From the NCBI GenBank assembly GCA_002368155.1, contig AP018180.1, positions 7,992,561 to 8,056,560 of the forward strand: a stretch of 64,000 bases of DNA, in the 5' to 3' direction. Under the pieces are notes generated by a model, which saw only the letters and a program-made list of their open reading frames with translations, was not told the origin of the DNA and did no database searches. How positions within the stretch are numbered: the stretch's first letter is position 1; each line of letters begins with the position of its first letter. Of this stretch, positions 47,275 to 56,557 are shown in pieces. The stretch comes from Nostoc carneum NIES-2107 (GTDB lineage Bacteria; Cyanobacteriota; Cyanobacteriia; Cyanobacteriales; Nostocaceae). The position numbers and the translations under genes are program-made.

Positions 47275-48918
47275 ATGGTGGAAACAAAAAATGATGCTGA
47301 AAACAAATCTGAGAATAATCATGAGATTTTTGCTGACAATCCTTTAACTAATCCAGAACAGGATAGGTTAGGATATGCAACCTTTGCCAAGCATTTAGCA
47401 GATAGTATTTGCAACATGAATTTTACTGGAGGATTCGTGATTGCAGTCAATGGGCATTGGGGATTTGGCAAGTCTACAATATTAAATTTTTTAGTTCACT
47501 ATCTGAAAGCAAAGCCTGAGGAAGAACAACCAATTATTGTTACTTTTAATCCTTGGTTAGTAACTGGAGACGAAGACATTACCAAGCGCTTCGTTAGACA
47601 ATTACAGATGAGTTTGAGCCAATTTAAAGCTGTACCCAAAGGCTTTAGAAAACGCATAGCAGATTTTATCAAAGCGGTTTCCGAAATTCCCGTTCCTTAT
47701 GCTCAAGCTGGTAAAGCGGTGGTGAAATTATTTGATAATCAGCAAAAAGATATTTCGGAATTAAAAGAAGAACTAGAAGAATCGCTAGAAGATAAACATC
47801 CGCGCATAGTGGTGACAATCGATGATATTGATAGGCTCAATACTGACGATATTATGCAGTTATTTCGCCTGCTGAAGGCGATGCCCAATTTTGACGATGT
47901 TGTTTATGTTTTAGCCTTTAATAAAGAAGTTGTTCACAAAATTATTGCTGATAATCAGGGTATACCTGGCGATATTTATCTAGAAAAAATTATTCAAGCT
48001 ACTTTTGAATTACCGATTCCAGAAAAAACTTTACTGCGTAGGCTGTTGTTTGAGAAACTCAATATTTTATTTGCTGATACACCAAAGGAGATATTTGATT
48101 TTAACCACTGGAGCAATCTTTATTTTCCAGGAATCGATCATTTTATTAATACCACTCGCGATATTGTTCGCCTCATCAATATTTTAACAGTGACCTATCC
48201 AGTAACTAAAGGCGAAGTTAATCCAGCCGATGTTGTGGCTATTGAATCGTTGCGAGTCTTTTGCCCAGTAGTTTATGAAATTATCCGCAAAAATCCTCAG
48301 TTTTTTGCTGGTTATATAGATAATCAAAGTGCTTCATTTCCCACATTAGATGAACTCAAACATTTTCATAATTCTTGGTTGGCTCAACTAGAAAATGAGG
48401 ATAAAGAACCAATTCAAAAGCTAGTATTAGAACTTTTTCCTAAATTACAGTCTGTTTATGGTGATAATTACTACGACGCAGAACAAGAAACCAAATGGCG
48501 TGAACAGATGCTTATATGTAGTTTAGAGAATTTTTATAACTATTTTCGTCTAGCTTTAACCACAAGAGAATTGCCTGATAGTGAGATAAAAGCTATCTTG
48601 AGTTTAGGTTTAGATGCAAAAGCATTTGCCGATAAGTTAATAGAACTTGCTAATGAAAAACTTCCAGATGGTACAAGCAAAGTTAGAGTTTTTTTGGAAC
48701 AACTTGATGATTATTCGCCAGCAGAAATTCCTTTAAATCATATTTCTGCAATTGTGGAAGCTTTAATTAAGCTAAAGAATCATCTTCAGAGTTGTGAAGA
48801 TGAACAATATAATATGTTTGATTTAGGAAATGATGTCAGAATTAAACGGATTATCTCCCATCTTTTACATCGATTGAATGAACAAGAGCGATTTGAAATA
48901 ATGCAAAATGCAAATTAG
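47275..48918 (+). CDS. KAP-family P-loop NTPase
   Basis: A 547-residue protein with the KAP pattern: an opening PEQDRLGYATFAKHLADSI, Walker A VNGHWGFGKST (about 61-71), PIIVTFNPWL after it, and Walker B IVVTIDDIDRLN (about 179-190), followed by LLKAMPNFDDVVYVLAFN. Unlike many KAP proteins it has no obvious transmembrane insert between Walker A and B, so it is likely soluble. GAGGGGAAAGG precedes the ATG. The family is implicated in membrane-linked and host-defence roles, but none is established here. A DNA methyltransferase follows by 209 bases on the same strand. Confidence 0.8.
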   Translation: MVETKNDAENKSENNHEIFADNPLTNPEQDRLGYATFAKHLADSICNMNFTGGFVIAVNGHWGFGKSTILNFLVHYLKAKPEEEQPIIVTFNPWLVTGDEDITKRFVRQLQMSLSQFKAVPKGFRKRIADFIKAVSEIPVPYAQAGKAVVKLFDNQQKDISELKEELEESLEDKHPRIVVTIDDIDRLNTDDIMQLFRLLKAMPNFDDVVYVLAFNKEVVHKIIADNQGIPGDIYLEKIIQATFELPIPEKTLLRRLLFEKLNILFADTPKEIFDFNHWSNLYFPGIDHFINTTRDIVRLINILTVTYPVTKGEVNPADVVAIESLRVFCPVVYEIIRKNPQFFAGYIDNQSASFPTLDELKHFHNSWLAQLENEDKEPIQKLVLELFPKLQSVYGDNYYDAEQETKWREQMLICSLENFYNYFRLALTTRELPDSEIKAILSLGLDAKAFADKLIELANEKLPDGTSKVRVFLEQLDDYSPAEIPLNHISAIVEALIKLKNHLQSCEDEQYNMFDLGNDVRIKRIISHLLHRLNEQERFEIMQNAN

Positions 48919-48940
48919 TTTTAAACAGTTGCGAAGGGTC

Positions 48941-48973
48941 AGATCCCCGACTTCTTGAAGAAGTCGGGGATCT
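48941..48973. repeat. 33-base palindrome, possible terminator
   Basis: AGATCCCCGACTTCTT and its exact complement flank a single G. It starts 23 bases after the KAP stop and may end its transcript, although no long T run follows. GATCCCCGACTTCTT palindromes are a dispersed repeat in Nostocales. Confidence 0.7.
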
Positions 48974-49127
48974 TGCAACATAGCAAACTTAATATAATCA
49001 ACTACTACTTGGACAAATCTTATTTTTAGGGTAAAATGTATTGCTTTAAATTTTTATTATTATAGTTCGTGTAATCGCTGGTTCACGTACCTCCATCCGA
49101 GTCCATCGGTCAACGTCTGAATCACAA

Positions 49128-50453
49128 ATGAGACTCAGAACTGATAACTTAGAACTCAGCACTGTTCATCAAAGACCAATTGCAGTTGACTTGTTTGCTG
49201 GTGCAGGCGGTATGACTCTTGGGTTTGAACAAGCTGGCTTTGATGTGCTGGCATCTGTTGAAATCGACCCGATTCACTGTGCCATCCATGAATTTAATTT
49301 TCCTTTTTGGACAGTGTTATGCCAAAGCGTTGTAGACACTACAGGAGAAGAGATTAGAAAGCGATCGCCAATTTGCGATCGCGAAATAGATGTGGTAATT
49401 TCGGGTTCTCCCTGTCAAGGCTTCTCTCTAATTGGTAAACGCGCTGTTGATGACCCCCGCAACTCTTTAGTATTTCACTTTCAGCGCTTAGTTTTAGAGT
49501 TACAACCGAAGTTTTTTGTGATGGAAAATGTCCGAGGCATCACAATTGGCGAACATAAACAAATTTTGCAAACTTTGATTAGTGAGTTTCAAAGTAAAGG
49601 CTATCAAGTAGAAGAAAATTACCGAATTATTAACGCTGCTCATTACGGTGTACCACAGGCACGCGAAAGATTATTTTTGTTAGGTGCAAGGGAAGATGTA
49701 GCTTTACCAAAATATCCTCAGCCGATTACTCAAATCGCAAAACTCCATAATTCTGTAAAATCAAATTCATCACCATTACCAATGAGTCCAACTGTGTGGG
49801 ATGCCATTGGTGATATCCCAGAAGTAGAAAATTATGATGAGTTACTTTCACAAGATTCAGTATTAGCAGAATATGGTAAACCTAGTAAATACGCTCGGCA
49901 ACTTCGCTGTATTGAGACTTTAGCAAATAATTATTCATATCCACGTAAATTTAATTCTCAAATTCTCTCTTCCAGTTTCCGCACTAAACACTCAGATGCT
50001 ACAAGGGAACGCTTTGCGGCTACATTGCAAGGAGAAAGAGAACCTATTAGTCGTTTTCATAAATTACATCCATCTGGTGTTTGCAACACATTAAGAGCAG
50101 GTACAGATATGTATCGCGGTTCTTTTACTTCTCCTAGGCCAATTCATTATTCTACACCTAGATGTATCACCGTTAGAGAAGCAGCAAGACTACATTCTTA
50201 TCCCGATTGGTTTAGATTTCATATTACAAAATGGCACGGATTCCGCCAAGTTGGTAACTCTGTACCTCCTTATTTAGCTAAGTCTATTGCATCAGAAATT
50301 ATCAATGTGTTGGGAATATCGCCATCTCAACCAAGCATAATTCAAGAACTTGGTGATGAAAGTTTATTGCATTTTAAGATGTTGGAAGCGGCTAAATATT
50401 ATGGTGTTAATCCCAAAGTAATGGAGATTATCAGCGATAGTGCAAACTTATAA
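49128..50453 (+). CDS. DNA (cytosine-5) methyltransferase
   Basis: A C5 methyltransferase of 441 residues with all key motifs: DLFAGAGGMTLGFEQAGF (I), the catalytic PCQGF (IV), MENVRG (VI), QARERLFLLG (VIII), RCITVREAARLHSYP (IX) and QVGNSVPPYL (X). The target-recognition region lies between VIII and IX (about 205-335) and does not let me name a site. No restriction endonuclease gene is adjacent, so it is an orphan methylase or works with the preceding KAP NTPase. It converges on the next gene with a 6-base overlap. Confidence 0.93.
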   Translation: MRLRTDNLELSTVHQRPIAVDLFAGAGGMTLGFEQAGFDVLASVEIDPIHCAIHEFNFPFWTVLCQSVVDTTGEEIRKRSPICDREIDVVISGSPCQGFSLIGKRAVDDPRNSLVFHFQRLVLELQPKFFVMENVRGITIGEHKQILQTLISEFQSKGYQVEENYRIINAAHYGVPQARERLFLLGAREDVALPKYPQPITQIAKLHNSVKSNSSPLPMSPTVWDAIGDIPEVENYDELLSQDSVLAEYGKPSKYARQLRCIETLANNYSYPRKFNSQILSSSFRTKHSDATRERFAATLQGEREPISRFHKLHPSGVCNTLRAGTDMYRGSFTSPRPIHYSTPRCITVREAARLHSYPDWFRFHITKWHGFRQVGNSVPPYLAKSIASEIINVLGISPSQPSIIQELGDESLLHFKMLEAAKYYGVNPKVMEIISDSANL

Positions 50454-51647
50454 TTGTAAGTTTCCGAAAATCTTTTGGTTTTCTCGGCTAGTTACACGAA
50501 TCATATTACCCTCTTTGATAGCAATATCCGGTGTCCATTCATAAACCCCATCACTAGCAGTACGGTTAGCAATATTTTGGATAGTTTTGTTGTTGCGATC
50601 CGATAATTTAATCGACACATCACCGTTGATATTGTCTCGCCACAAGATTAAATAAGGTCTATTTTTTTCAACTTGTACTTTACCAATTGGCTGATCAATT
50701 AATATTTGCGGTACAGCCTTTTGAGTTCCAGCCTTGCGAACTCCTAAGTAATGAGGTAAATCTCGAAATGTGGGATTTTCTTGAGGATTAGATAGTTGCG
50801 GTAAAATAATATCCCCCACTTTTGCATTAAATAAATAAGTGGATCTGCCACCATCAACGGTTATGATATCTCCTTTAACACCTAACTGGCGTAATAATTT
50901 AGCAGCTTCATCCAGAGTTGTTTGATTTACTGTCATAATTAACAGTTGCTCATTACCCGGACGGCCATCTTTATTTAAAGTACCGATAACTTGATATTTA
51001 TTTACTTGATTGTTAGCTAATACTTTCGCTGGATGGTCGCTATATTTATAACTAACGATCGCATTTTTCACTGCTGTTTGATTGAGAGGCGCACCGCTAG
51101 CTGGATCATAATCTGTAATATATGCTTGCTTGTCATCCCAAACTAAAGCTTTTAAGCGAATTGTACGATAAAATTCAGATTCTGGTTTCTTAACTGGCCC
51201 GTATGGACTATGACCTCCGGTAATCACTACACCATTAAATTTAATGGGGAAAGATAATTGTGTACTTGGTTGGTATTGCTCGAAGAACGAACAATTAATT
51301 ATGGAAAATACATCATTACCATAGAGTTTTTTATATTCATCATTTACTTGCGAAAATAATTTGTTTTTAAAATAAGGGCTATAAATTCCTCCTTCGCCTT
51401 TATAATATTTACCTTGACCATAACCCATATTATCAACCTCACCAACAACTTGGTCTATCCGCATTTTTCGGAGGTCAATTACTTGTAAATATGCTGTATT
51501 GCCATTGGTTAATTCTTTTTTATATAACCCTGCACCATCTATGACATGAAGCGGCTGATAAGAAGCTAGAGGGTTAGAAACTTGGGCTATATAAATACTA
51601 GTCAAAAGTGGAATAACAAAAAATAAAAAGCTAATTACAGCATTCAT
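50448..51647 (-). CDS. Secreted phosphodiester glycosidase (NAGPA) domain protein
   Basis: A 399-residue protein with an N-terminal signal or anchor segment (ISFLFFVIPLLTSIYIAQVS). The NAGPA/DUF2233-type core shows NCSFFEQYQPS, GVVITGGHSPYGP, DEAAKLLRQLGVKGDIITVD and GGRSTYLFN. Family members cleave phosphodiester-linked sugars or act in exopolysaccharide metabolism. The last ~90 residues form a beta domain (VQVEKNRPYLILWRDNINGD). Its action would be periplasmic or at the cell surface. Confidence 0.78.
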   Translation of the reverse strand: MNAVISFLFFVIPLLTSIYIAQVSNPLASYQPLHVIDGAGLYKKELTNGNTAYLQVIDLRKMRIDQVVGEVDNMGYGQGKYYKGEGGIYSPYFKNKLFSQVNDEYKKLYGNDVFSIINCSFFEQYQPSTQLSFPIKFNGVVITGGHSPYGPVKKPESEFYRTIRLKALVWDDKQAYITDYDPASGAPLNQTAVKNAIVSYKYSDHPAKVLANNQVNKYQVIGTLNKDGRPGNEQLLIMTVNQTTLDEAAKLLRQLGVKGDIITVDGGRSTYLFNAKVGDIILPQLSNPQENPTFRDLPHYLGVRKAGTQKAVPQILIDQPIGKVQVEKNRPYLILWRDNINGDVSIKLSDRNNKTIQNIANRTASDGVYEWTPDIAIKEGNMIRVTSRENQKIFGNLQL

Positions 51648-51903
51648 TTGGGTTATTTATAGCAGAAAATAATTAAACCAGATTATACCAATTCCACAGA
51701 TGTTGCCAATTGCCTAGGCGTAGCCCGTCGCAGACATCCCAGAGGATAGCACTGAGGACGTACAACCCTTGATAGGAGACAAGATCCAGAAAATTTAGTA
51801 AGTTGTTTCCTCAAGGCTGCATAAAATTGCGATCGCTAACCTATTGATGGAGTGAAGGGGTTGAAACCTCGCAAACACCACTCACATCAAAAGGAAAACG
51901 ATT
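51648..51903. other. Spacer with a dispersed-repeat fragment
   Basis: GGCGTAGCCCGTCGCAGACA (51717-51736) is a fragment of a repeat type common in Nostocales. There is one HIP1-like GCGATCGC at 51830. Promoters for the two divergent genes must lie here. Confidence 0.45.
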
Positions 51904-52557
51904 ATGAAAACCCAAATGCTGTTAAGTCTTGCTTGTTCTCTGTCTTTGTTAGGTGCTGTGACAGTTCCAGCTAGCGCGCAACCAACTACAAATGCATCGC
52001 CTCAACCAACGCTACAGCCACAAGCAGCTAGCCAAGATTCAACCATCCCTCAAGATACAGCAATTATTGTTTCCTTTCCTGCATCTGTTACTGTAGATGT
52101 TGGGCAAAAGAAGGATTATCCTTTGACACTTCCCTTGGCTAGTGCAATTAAAGATGCTCAAGGTAATGTTGTAGCACCAGAAAATACCCCCGTTACCATT
52201 GTGCTAAAACCTACTGATGGAGGCGCTAAAATTGTTGCCCAATCTTTGGTAATTAATGGGCGCATCGTCTCGATTAAAGCATCAAGTCAGATGATTCCTG
52301 GCACTACTATTACTCAAAAGCGCGCTAATGATAAAGCTATAGAAAATGGCTCTGTTTGGGGTAGACTGACTGGCAGTACCTTGGGCTTTATCAGCAATGG
52401 AGATCCTGAACAGTTTGACCGAGGTGCAATGTTAGGAAGCGCTATTGGATTAGTTACAGGTTTGCGTTCCGCAGAAAATACCCGGATTGTGCAGATTCCC
52501 CAAAGCAGTGTTTACGTTTTATCTCTAGAAGCGCCTATCCAATTGTCTGGGCGCTAG
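51904..52557 (+). CDS. Secreted protein of unknown function
   Basis: A 217-residue protein with a clear signal peptide (LLSLACSLSLLGAVTVPASA), a Q/P/T-rich linker, and a compact domain with DTAIIVSFPASVTVDVGQKK, TPVTIVLKPTDGGAKIVAQS and a glycine-rich hydrophobic segment near the end (GAMLGSAIGLVTGLRS), which could span or dip into a membrane. It resembles cyanobacterial periplasmic proteins that I cannot assign to a function. An STRR array follows it. Confidence 0.65.
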   Translation: MKTQMLLSLACSLSLLGAVTVPASAQPTTNASPQPTLQPQAASQDSTIPQDTAIIVSFPASVTVDVGQKKDYPLTLPLASAIKDAQGNVVAPENTPVTIVLKPTDGGAKIVAQSLVINGRIVSIKASSQMIPGTTITQKRANDKAIENGSVWGRLTGSTLGFISNGDPEQFDRGAMLGSAIGLVTGLRSAENTRIVQIPQSSVYVLSLEAPIQLSGR

Positions 52558-52572
52558 TATCGCTACCGGGTA

Positions 52573-52602
52573 AGTCAAAAGTCAAAAGTCAAAAGTCAAA
52601 AG
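52573..52602 (+). repeat. STRR array (AGTCAAA)4
   Basis: Four tandem copies of AGTCAAA between the secreted protein and the CHAD gene. Confidence 0.9.
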
Positions 52603-52645
52603 AAAGACAGAGTAGCGTTTTACTGACTGGGAATAAGTGATTAAT

Positions 52646-53662
52646 TTATGTAGGGTTTGCTATGCTAGTCTCATCTTCATTCACAAAGCCAGAGTCTTTG
52701 GGATGTAAAATTGTTAAATGAAAACCATGCCTAGTTTCAGTTGTCAGATAACGCTCTTGTAATGGTTGCCACTGTTGCCATAATTTATAGCGATTTTCAG
52801 TGAGTAATTTATTCAATCCATGCACGTGAGAATCCATATCTGACTTAAAGACATCCTCAAGCCATTCAGTCAACACCACACTATCTTGCATTGCACCCAA
52901 AATATCTTGGATATTTTTCACATCTGCAATGTAAGCTGCATAGGATTCACTGTATAAATCTGCAAACAAATCCATTTGGTAGCGTACGCGTTTAGCTTGT
53001 TTGCGTAAGCTATGAAGTTTTTCTCCTTCATTAGCTAAGTGTTGTTCTACTTTTTTTGCTCCCCAATCGGTACGGACTTTGAATTGCGATTCTACAACTT
53101 CAGTACCCACTAGCCAACCAGGATGCAATAAAAACTGGCTGACTTCTGGTAACAGTAAATCTGGTAAAACTTGCTGAATAGTAATCGAGGCTAATTCTTG
53201 ATAACTGGGTTTTTCTAACCAATCTTCTAAAGCCTGTTTTAAAGACTTATAGGAATCATCTTTTAATGTTGTTTGTACAGTATCTAGAGCGTGTTCACGT
53301 TGTTTAGCTAAAGCTTCAAAAGCTGTATTTAAATGCTTCTGATCTTTAGAAGATAACTGTGGTTTATAATCTTTTTCTAGAGTTTCTTTGAGTACATCTA
53401 AATCTCGGAGATTACCCAGACGACGAGCAAGTTTTCCAATATTTTTATCACTAATTGGCTTAGATAAGTTGAGGGCGATCGCAAATCTACTCACAGAGGT
53501 ACGTAAGCGACGCATTCCTACTCGCATTTGATGCAACGCCTCTGGGTCTTCATCTTTTTTAACTGACTTTTCCCACTTCAAAGTTTTCTTATAATGTTTT
53601 TCAATCGCCTGATAAGCGTAATCTCCTAGCGTTTGGATGCTGGTATTTGTATCTACTTCCAT
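52646..53662 (-). CDS. CHAD-domain protein
   Basis: A helical, basic protein of about 338 residues with the conserved CHAD histidines and basic residues in EALHQMRVGMRRLRTSVSRF and HSLRKQAKRVRYQMDLFADL, and a C-terminal helix VHGLNKLLTENRYKLWQQW. CHAD domains bind polyphosphate. I start at the ATG at 53662; a TTG three codons earlier is possible. It is divergent from a DUF3616 gene with 303 bases between, so the two may be co-regulated. No adjacent CYTH or polyphosphate kinase gene is present. Confidence 0.88.
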   Translation of the reverse strand: MEVDTNTSIQTLGDYAYQAIEKHYKKTLKWEKSVKKDEDPEALHQMRVGMRRLRTSVSRFAIALNLSKPISDKNIGKLARRLGNLRDLDVLKETLEKDYKPQLSSKDQKHLNTAFEALAKQREHALDTVQTTLKDDSYKSLKQALEDWLEKPSYQELASITIQQVLPDLLLPEVSQFLLHPGWLVGTEVVESQFKVRTDWGAKKVEQHLANEGEKLHSLRKQAKRVRYQMDLFADLYSESYAAYIADVKNIQDILGAMQDSVVLTEWLEDVFKSDMDSHVHGLNKLLTENRYKLWQQWQPLQERYLTTETRHGFHLTILHPKDSGFVNEDETSIANPT

Positions 53663-53965
53663 AAATATCAACCCATGAGATACCGATGCGGATTATTGCA
53701 TGATAACATCAGTCAAAAATTTGCCTATATAACTTTTGATATTTTTTTAAGCAATTCTTTATAGAAAAGCTGCAGATAATTAAAAAATTTTGATTATTTT
53801 AGCAAAAAATTTTCTTCATTAGCACAATCATTGCACAATAATTATGCTAATAGCCGCTCATTTTTAAATCACAATTCTCAGTTATCAATATAAATACAAA
53901 ACTAGTATTGATTACAACATTAATTAGTTAATGTCAATTCGTACAATACTTAGGAAAAGTGTAAT
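53663..53965. other. AT-rich divergent promoter region
   Basis: It holds the promoters of the CHAD and DUF3616 genes. I see no operator-like dyad longer than six bases and no RNA. Confidence 0.4.
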
Positions 53966-55045
53966 ATGCATAACTGCAATTTAATAGAGCAAGTATCTTT
54001 GACATTTACTGAAAGTTTCCAAAAACACAGAACAGACCTTTCAGCATTACTATTAACTCCTGACAAGCATCTCTGGCTAGGATCGGATGAAAGCTCTACC
54101 TTGGAAAGGCTGTCTTTACTTGATGGTATGAACTTTGGCGACCATCAACAATTTCGCGTGGCAGAATTTATCAGTTTACCTGCGCCAGAAAGCGAAGAAA
54201 TTGATATTGAAGGGTTAGCTTATGACGACTATTACTTATGGCTAGTTGGTTCCCATAGCTACAAACGTAAAAAACCAAAAACCAAACATACTGATGTCAA
54301 AAATATTCAAAGATTAGCCACCGTGACATCAGAACCTAATCGTTATATTCTCGGCAGAATTCCACTTGTAGATGGAAAATTATTCTCATCTTGTCCACAT
54401 CCACAAAACCCAGATGTGCAGTTAAGTGCTGCCAAACTAGAGTACATTAACCAGAGTAATTTGCTGATGACAGCCTTAGCAGATGATCCTCATTTAGGCT
54501 TATATATTCAAGCAGCAGTTCCCGGTAAAGACAATGGTTTTGATATTGAAGGAATCAGCATTTATCAAAATCGAATTTTTCTAGGTTTACGAGGGCCAGT
54601 ATTACGTGGTTGGGCTGTAATTTTAGAAATTGAATTAGAAAACTCTACCCCAGGATTGATGACATTACGACCAATAGGTGATGAACAAAAAGGGTATAAA
54701 AAACATTTTCTGTGGTTGAATGGTTTAGGAATTAGGGATTTAGCTTTAGATGGGGAAGACTTATTGATATTAGCCGGGCCGACAATGGATTTAGACGGCC
54801 CAGTGCAACTTTATTGCTGGCAAGGTGGCGTAAATTTAGCCGAAAATCTTTTAAGTTACCCAGAACTTTTGCAAGATATTCCCTATGGTAATCGCGAGGA
54901 TCATGCCGAAGGAATAACGCTATTAAATGATATTACTGGTAAGCCTTCACTGCTTTTAGTTTATGACTCTCCAGCTAAAAGTAGGTTAGTAGGGGAAAGT
55001 GGAGTAATAGCAGATTTGTTGAGTTTGGTAATGGGTAATGGGTAA
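53966..55045 (+). CDS. DUF3616 protein
   Basis: A 359-residue soluble protein that reads as a beta-propeller-like or esterase-like domain: DIEGLAYDDYYLWLVGSHSY, NGFDIEGISIYQNRIFLGLR and DHAEGITLLNDITGKPSLLL are repeated D-x-E-G-[IL] blocks typical of DUF3616. The function is unknown. The last codons (LVMGNG) and the stop come from an STRR array that begins inside the gene, so the native C-terminus has been replaced. It pairs with a divergent CHAD gene. Confidence 0.82.
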   Translation: MHNCNLIEQVSLTFTESFQKHRTDLSALLLTPDKHLWLGSDESSTLERLSLLDGMNFGDHQQFRVAEFISLPAPESEEIDIEGLAYDDYYLWLVGSHSYKRKKPKTKHTDVKNIQRLATVTSEPNRYILGRIPLVDGKLFSSCPHPQNPDVQLSAAKLEYINQSNLLMTALADDPHLGLYIQAAVPGKDNGFDIEGISIYQNRIFLGLRGPVLRGWAVILEIELENSTPGLMTLRPIGDEQKGYKKHFLWLNGLGIRDLALDGEDLLILAGPTMDLDGPVQLYCWQGGVNLAENLLSYPELLQDIPYGNREDHAEGITLLNDITGKPSLLLVYDSPAKSRLVGESGVIADLLSLVMGNG

Positions 55046-55265
55046 TGAGTAATGGGTAATGGGTAATGAGTAATGGGTAATGGGTAATGAGTAATGAGTA
55101 ATGAGTAATGGGTAATGAGTAATGAGTAATGGGTAATGAGTAATGAGTAATGAGTAATGAGTAATGAGTAATGGGTAATAGTAACTTCTCCCTCATCACC
55201 CTCATCACCCTCATCCCCCTCATCACCCTCATCTCCAAGTCCCCAGTCCCCAGTCCCCAATCCCC
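55022..55265. repeat. Long STRR array, three unit types
   Basis: TAATGGG/TAATGAG units run from the end of the DUF3616 gene to about 55180, then CCCTCAT(CA) units, then CCCCAGT/CCCCAAT. It includes at least twenty 7-base copies. It makes long but meaningless open frames because three 7-base units give a 7-codon repeat without stops in several frames. Confidence 0.92.
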
Positions 55266-55270
55266 AATCC

Positions 55271-55675
55271 CTAAAGATTAGTAGAAATTGCTTGCACCGG
55301 GCAGGTAGGGATACACTGTTCGCAGACAATGCAACGCGATCGCGTGAATGTCAGCTTATATGTTTCTGGGTGGAGACTCAAGGCTTCGGTGGGACAAACC
55401 CCAGTACATAAACCGCAGTGAACACAGGTATCCTCATCAATGACAATTTCGCCCAATGTATGCGACACATTAATATTTTGCGATCGCATCCACTCAATCG
55501 CCGCATCTAACTGATCGATATCTCCCAATAATTCCACAACCAGCTTACCAATTTGATTTGGGGCTACTTGGGCACGGATAATATTAGCCGCAACATTAAA
55601 CTCCTTAGCCAGTCTATAGGTAACCGGCATTTGTATAGCGCGTTTGGGAAAAGTGAGAGTAACTCGTTTTTTCAC
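55271..55675 (-). CDS. NIL-domain 2[4Fe-4S] ferredoxin
   Basis: About 134 residues: an N-terminal NIL domain (KKRVTLTFPKRAIQMPVTYR to about residue 80) and a bacterial 2[4Fe-4S] ferredoxin with two clusters, CVHCGLCTGVCPTEAL and CIVCEQCIPTCPVQAI. I place the start at the GTG at 55675 (V-KKRVTLTF), which is where family members begin. The frame stays open upstream only because it runs through an STRR array; an ATG at 55726 lies in the repeat border. The repeats may have replaced the original promoter and ribosome site. Its role is electron transfer with an unknown partner. Confidence 0.85.
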   Translation of the reverse strand: MKKRVTLTFPKRAIQMPVTYRLAKEFNVAANIIRAQVAPNQIGKLVVELLGDIDQLDAAIEWMRSQNINVSHTLGEIVIDEDTCVHCGLCTGVCPTEALSLHPETYKLTFTRSRCIVCEQCIPTCPVQAISTNL

Positions 55676-55730
55676 AGGCTTGGCAGAGACTCTTGTCTGT
55701 TCTAGGGTATCTTTAATTTTGGGCATTGGG

Positions 55731-55916
55731 CATGGGGCATTGGGCATGGGGCATTGGGCATGGGTAATGAGTAATGAGTAATGAGTAATGAGTAATGAGT
55801 AATGAGTAATGAGTAATAGTTTTTCCCCAGTCCCCAATCCCCAGTCCCCAGTCCCCAATCCCCAGTCCCCAGTCCCCAATCCCCAGTCCCCAATCCCCAG
55901 TCCCCAGTCCCCAGCC
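55731..55916. repeat. STRR arrays upstream of the ferredoxin
   Basis: GGGGCATTGGGCAT units, then TAATGAG repeats, then CCCCAGT/CCCCAAT repeats. They lie directly between the divergent ferredoxin and thioredoxin genes and end 51 bases before the latter. Confidence 0.92.
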
Positions 55917-55966
55917 TTCAGTTAAACTGAAGATGATACTGCTTAATAAGATTTAATAATTTTGTT

Positions 55967-56557
55967 ATGACTAAAGATTCACCAGTGAATACTCCAGCAA
56001 AGCCGGAATCTACAGCAGGGGCGCGGGTAAGAAATTTTTTAATAGCCTTAGTAGCGATCGCACTCAGCGTTGCTTTAGTTGTAGGATTGCGAAGTGAGAC
56101 AACTTCGGCTTCTTTGAGTAAGTTGGATGAAGCCTCTATACCTCTAGAAGTAGCTATCAGCAACGGAAAGCCTTCACTGGTAGAGTTTTACGCTGATTGG
56201 TGTACTGTTTGTCAAAAAATGGCACCAGATATGACGGAGTTAAAACAGCAATATGCAGATCAGCTCAACTTTGTCATGCTGAATGTGGATAACACCAAAT
56301 GGCTACCAGAAATGCTGAAATATCGGGTAGATGGAATTCCCCATTTTGTATTTTTGGGTAAGAACGGTGAAACAATAGCGCAAGCAATTGGAGATCAACC
56401 ACGCGCTGTCATGGCTAGTAATTTAGAAGCTTTAGCAACAGATTCATCTCTACCTTATGCCCAACTTAGCGGACAGGTTTCCAAATTCTCCGCACCAGTT
56501 GCACCAAAGGCTAGCCAAGATAATCCGCGTAGTCATGGTAGCCAAGTGGTAAATTAG
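55967..56557 (+). CDS. txlA: Membrane-anchored thioredoxin (TxlA/HCF164-like)
   Basis: A protein of 196 residues with one N-terminal membrane helix (NFLIALVAIALSVALVVGLR) and a thioredoxin domain with the active site FYADWCTVCQKM and cis-proline in GIPHFVF. The layout and WCTVC match cyanobacterial TxlA and plastid HCF164, which pass reducing power into the thylakoid lumen or periplasm for cytochrome assembly. The C-terminal ~35 residues are disordered (SAPVAPKASQDNPRSHGSQ). Confidence 0.88.
   Translation: MTKDSPVNTPAKPESTAGARVRNFLIALVAIALSVALVVGLRSETTSASLSKLDEASIPLEVAISNGKPSLVEFYADWCTVCQKMAPDMTELKQQYADQLNFVMLNVDNTKWLPEMLKYRVDGIPHFVFLGKNGETIAQAIGDQPRAVMASNLEALATDSSLPYAQLSGQVSKFSAPVAPKASQDNPRSHGSQVVN

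Noticed and set aside
55022-55265. Regular direct repeats that could be taken for a CRISPR array
   Set aside because: The unit is 7 bases with no unique spacers; this is an STRR tract, as are the other arrays in the window.
54961-55329. Minus-strand open frame encoding ITHYSLL repeats, overlapping the DUF3616 end
   Set aside because: It is translated STRR sequence; the heptamer repeat has no stop in several frames.
55676-55893. N-terminal extension of the NIL-ferredoxin and a second frame with GTGDWGL repeats
   Set aside because: Wholly repeat-derived; family members begin at the KKRVTLTF block.
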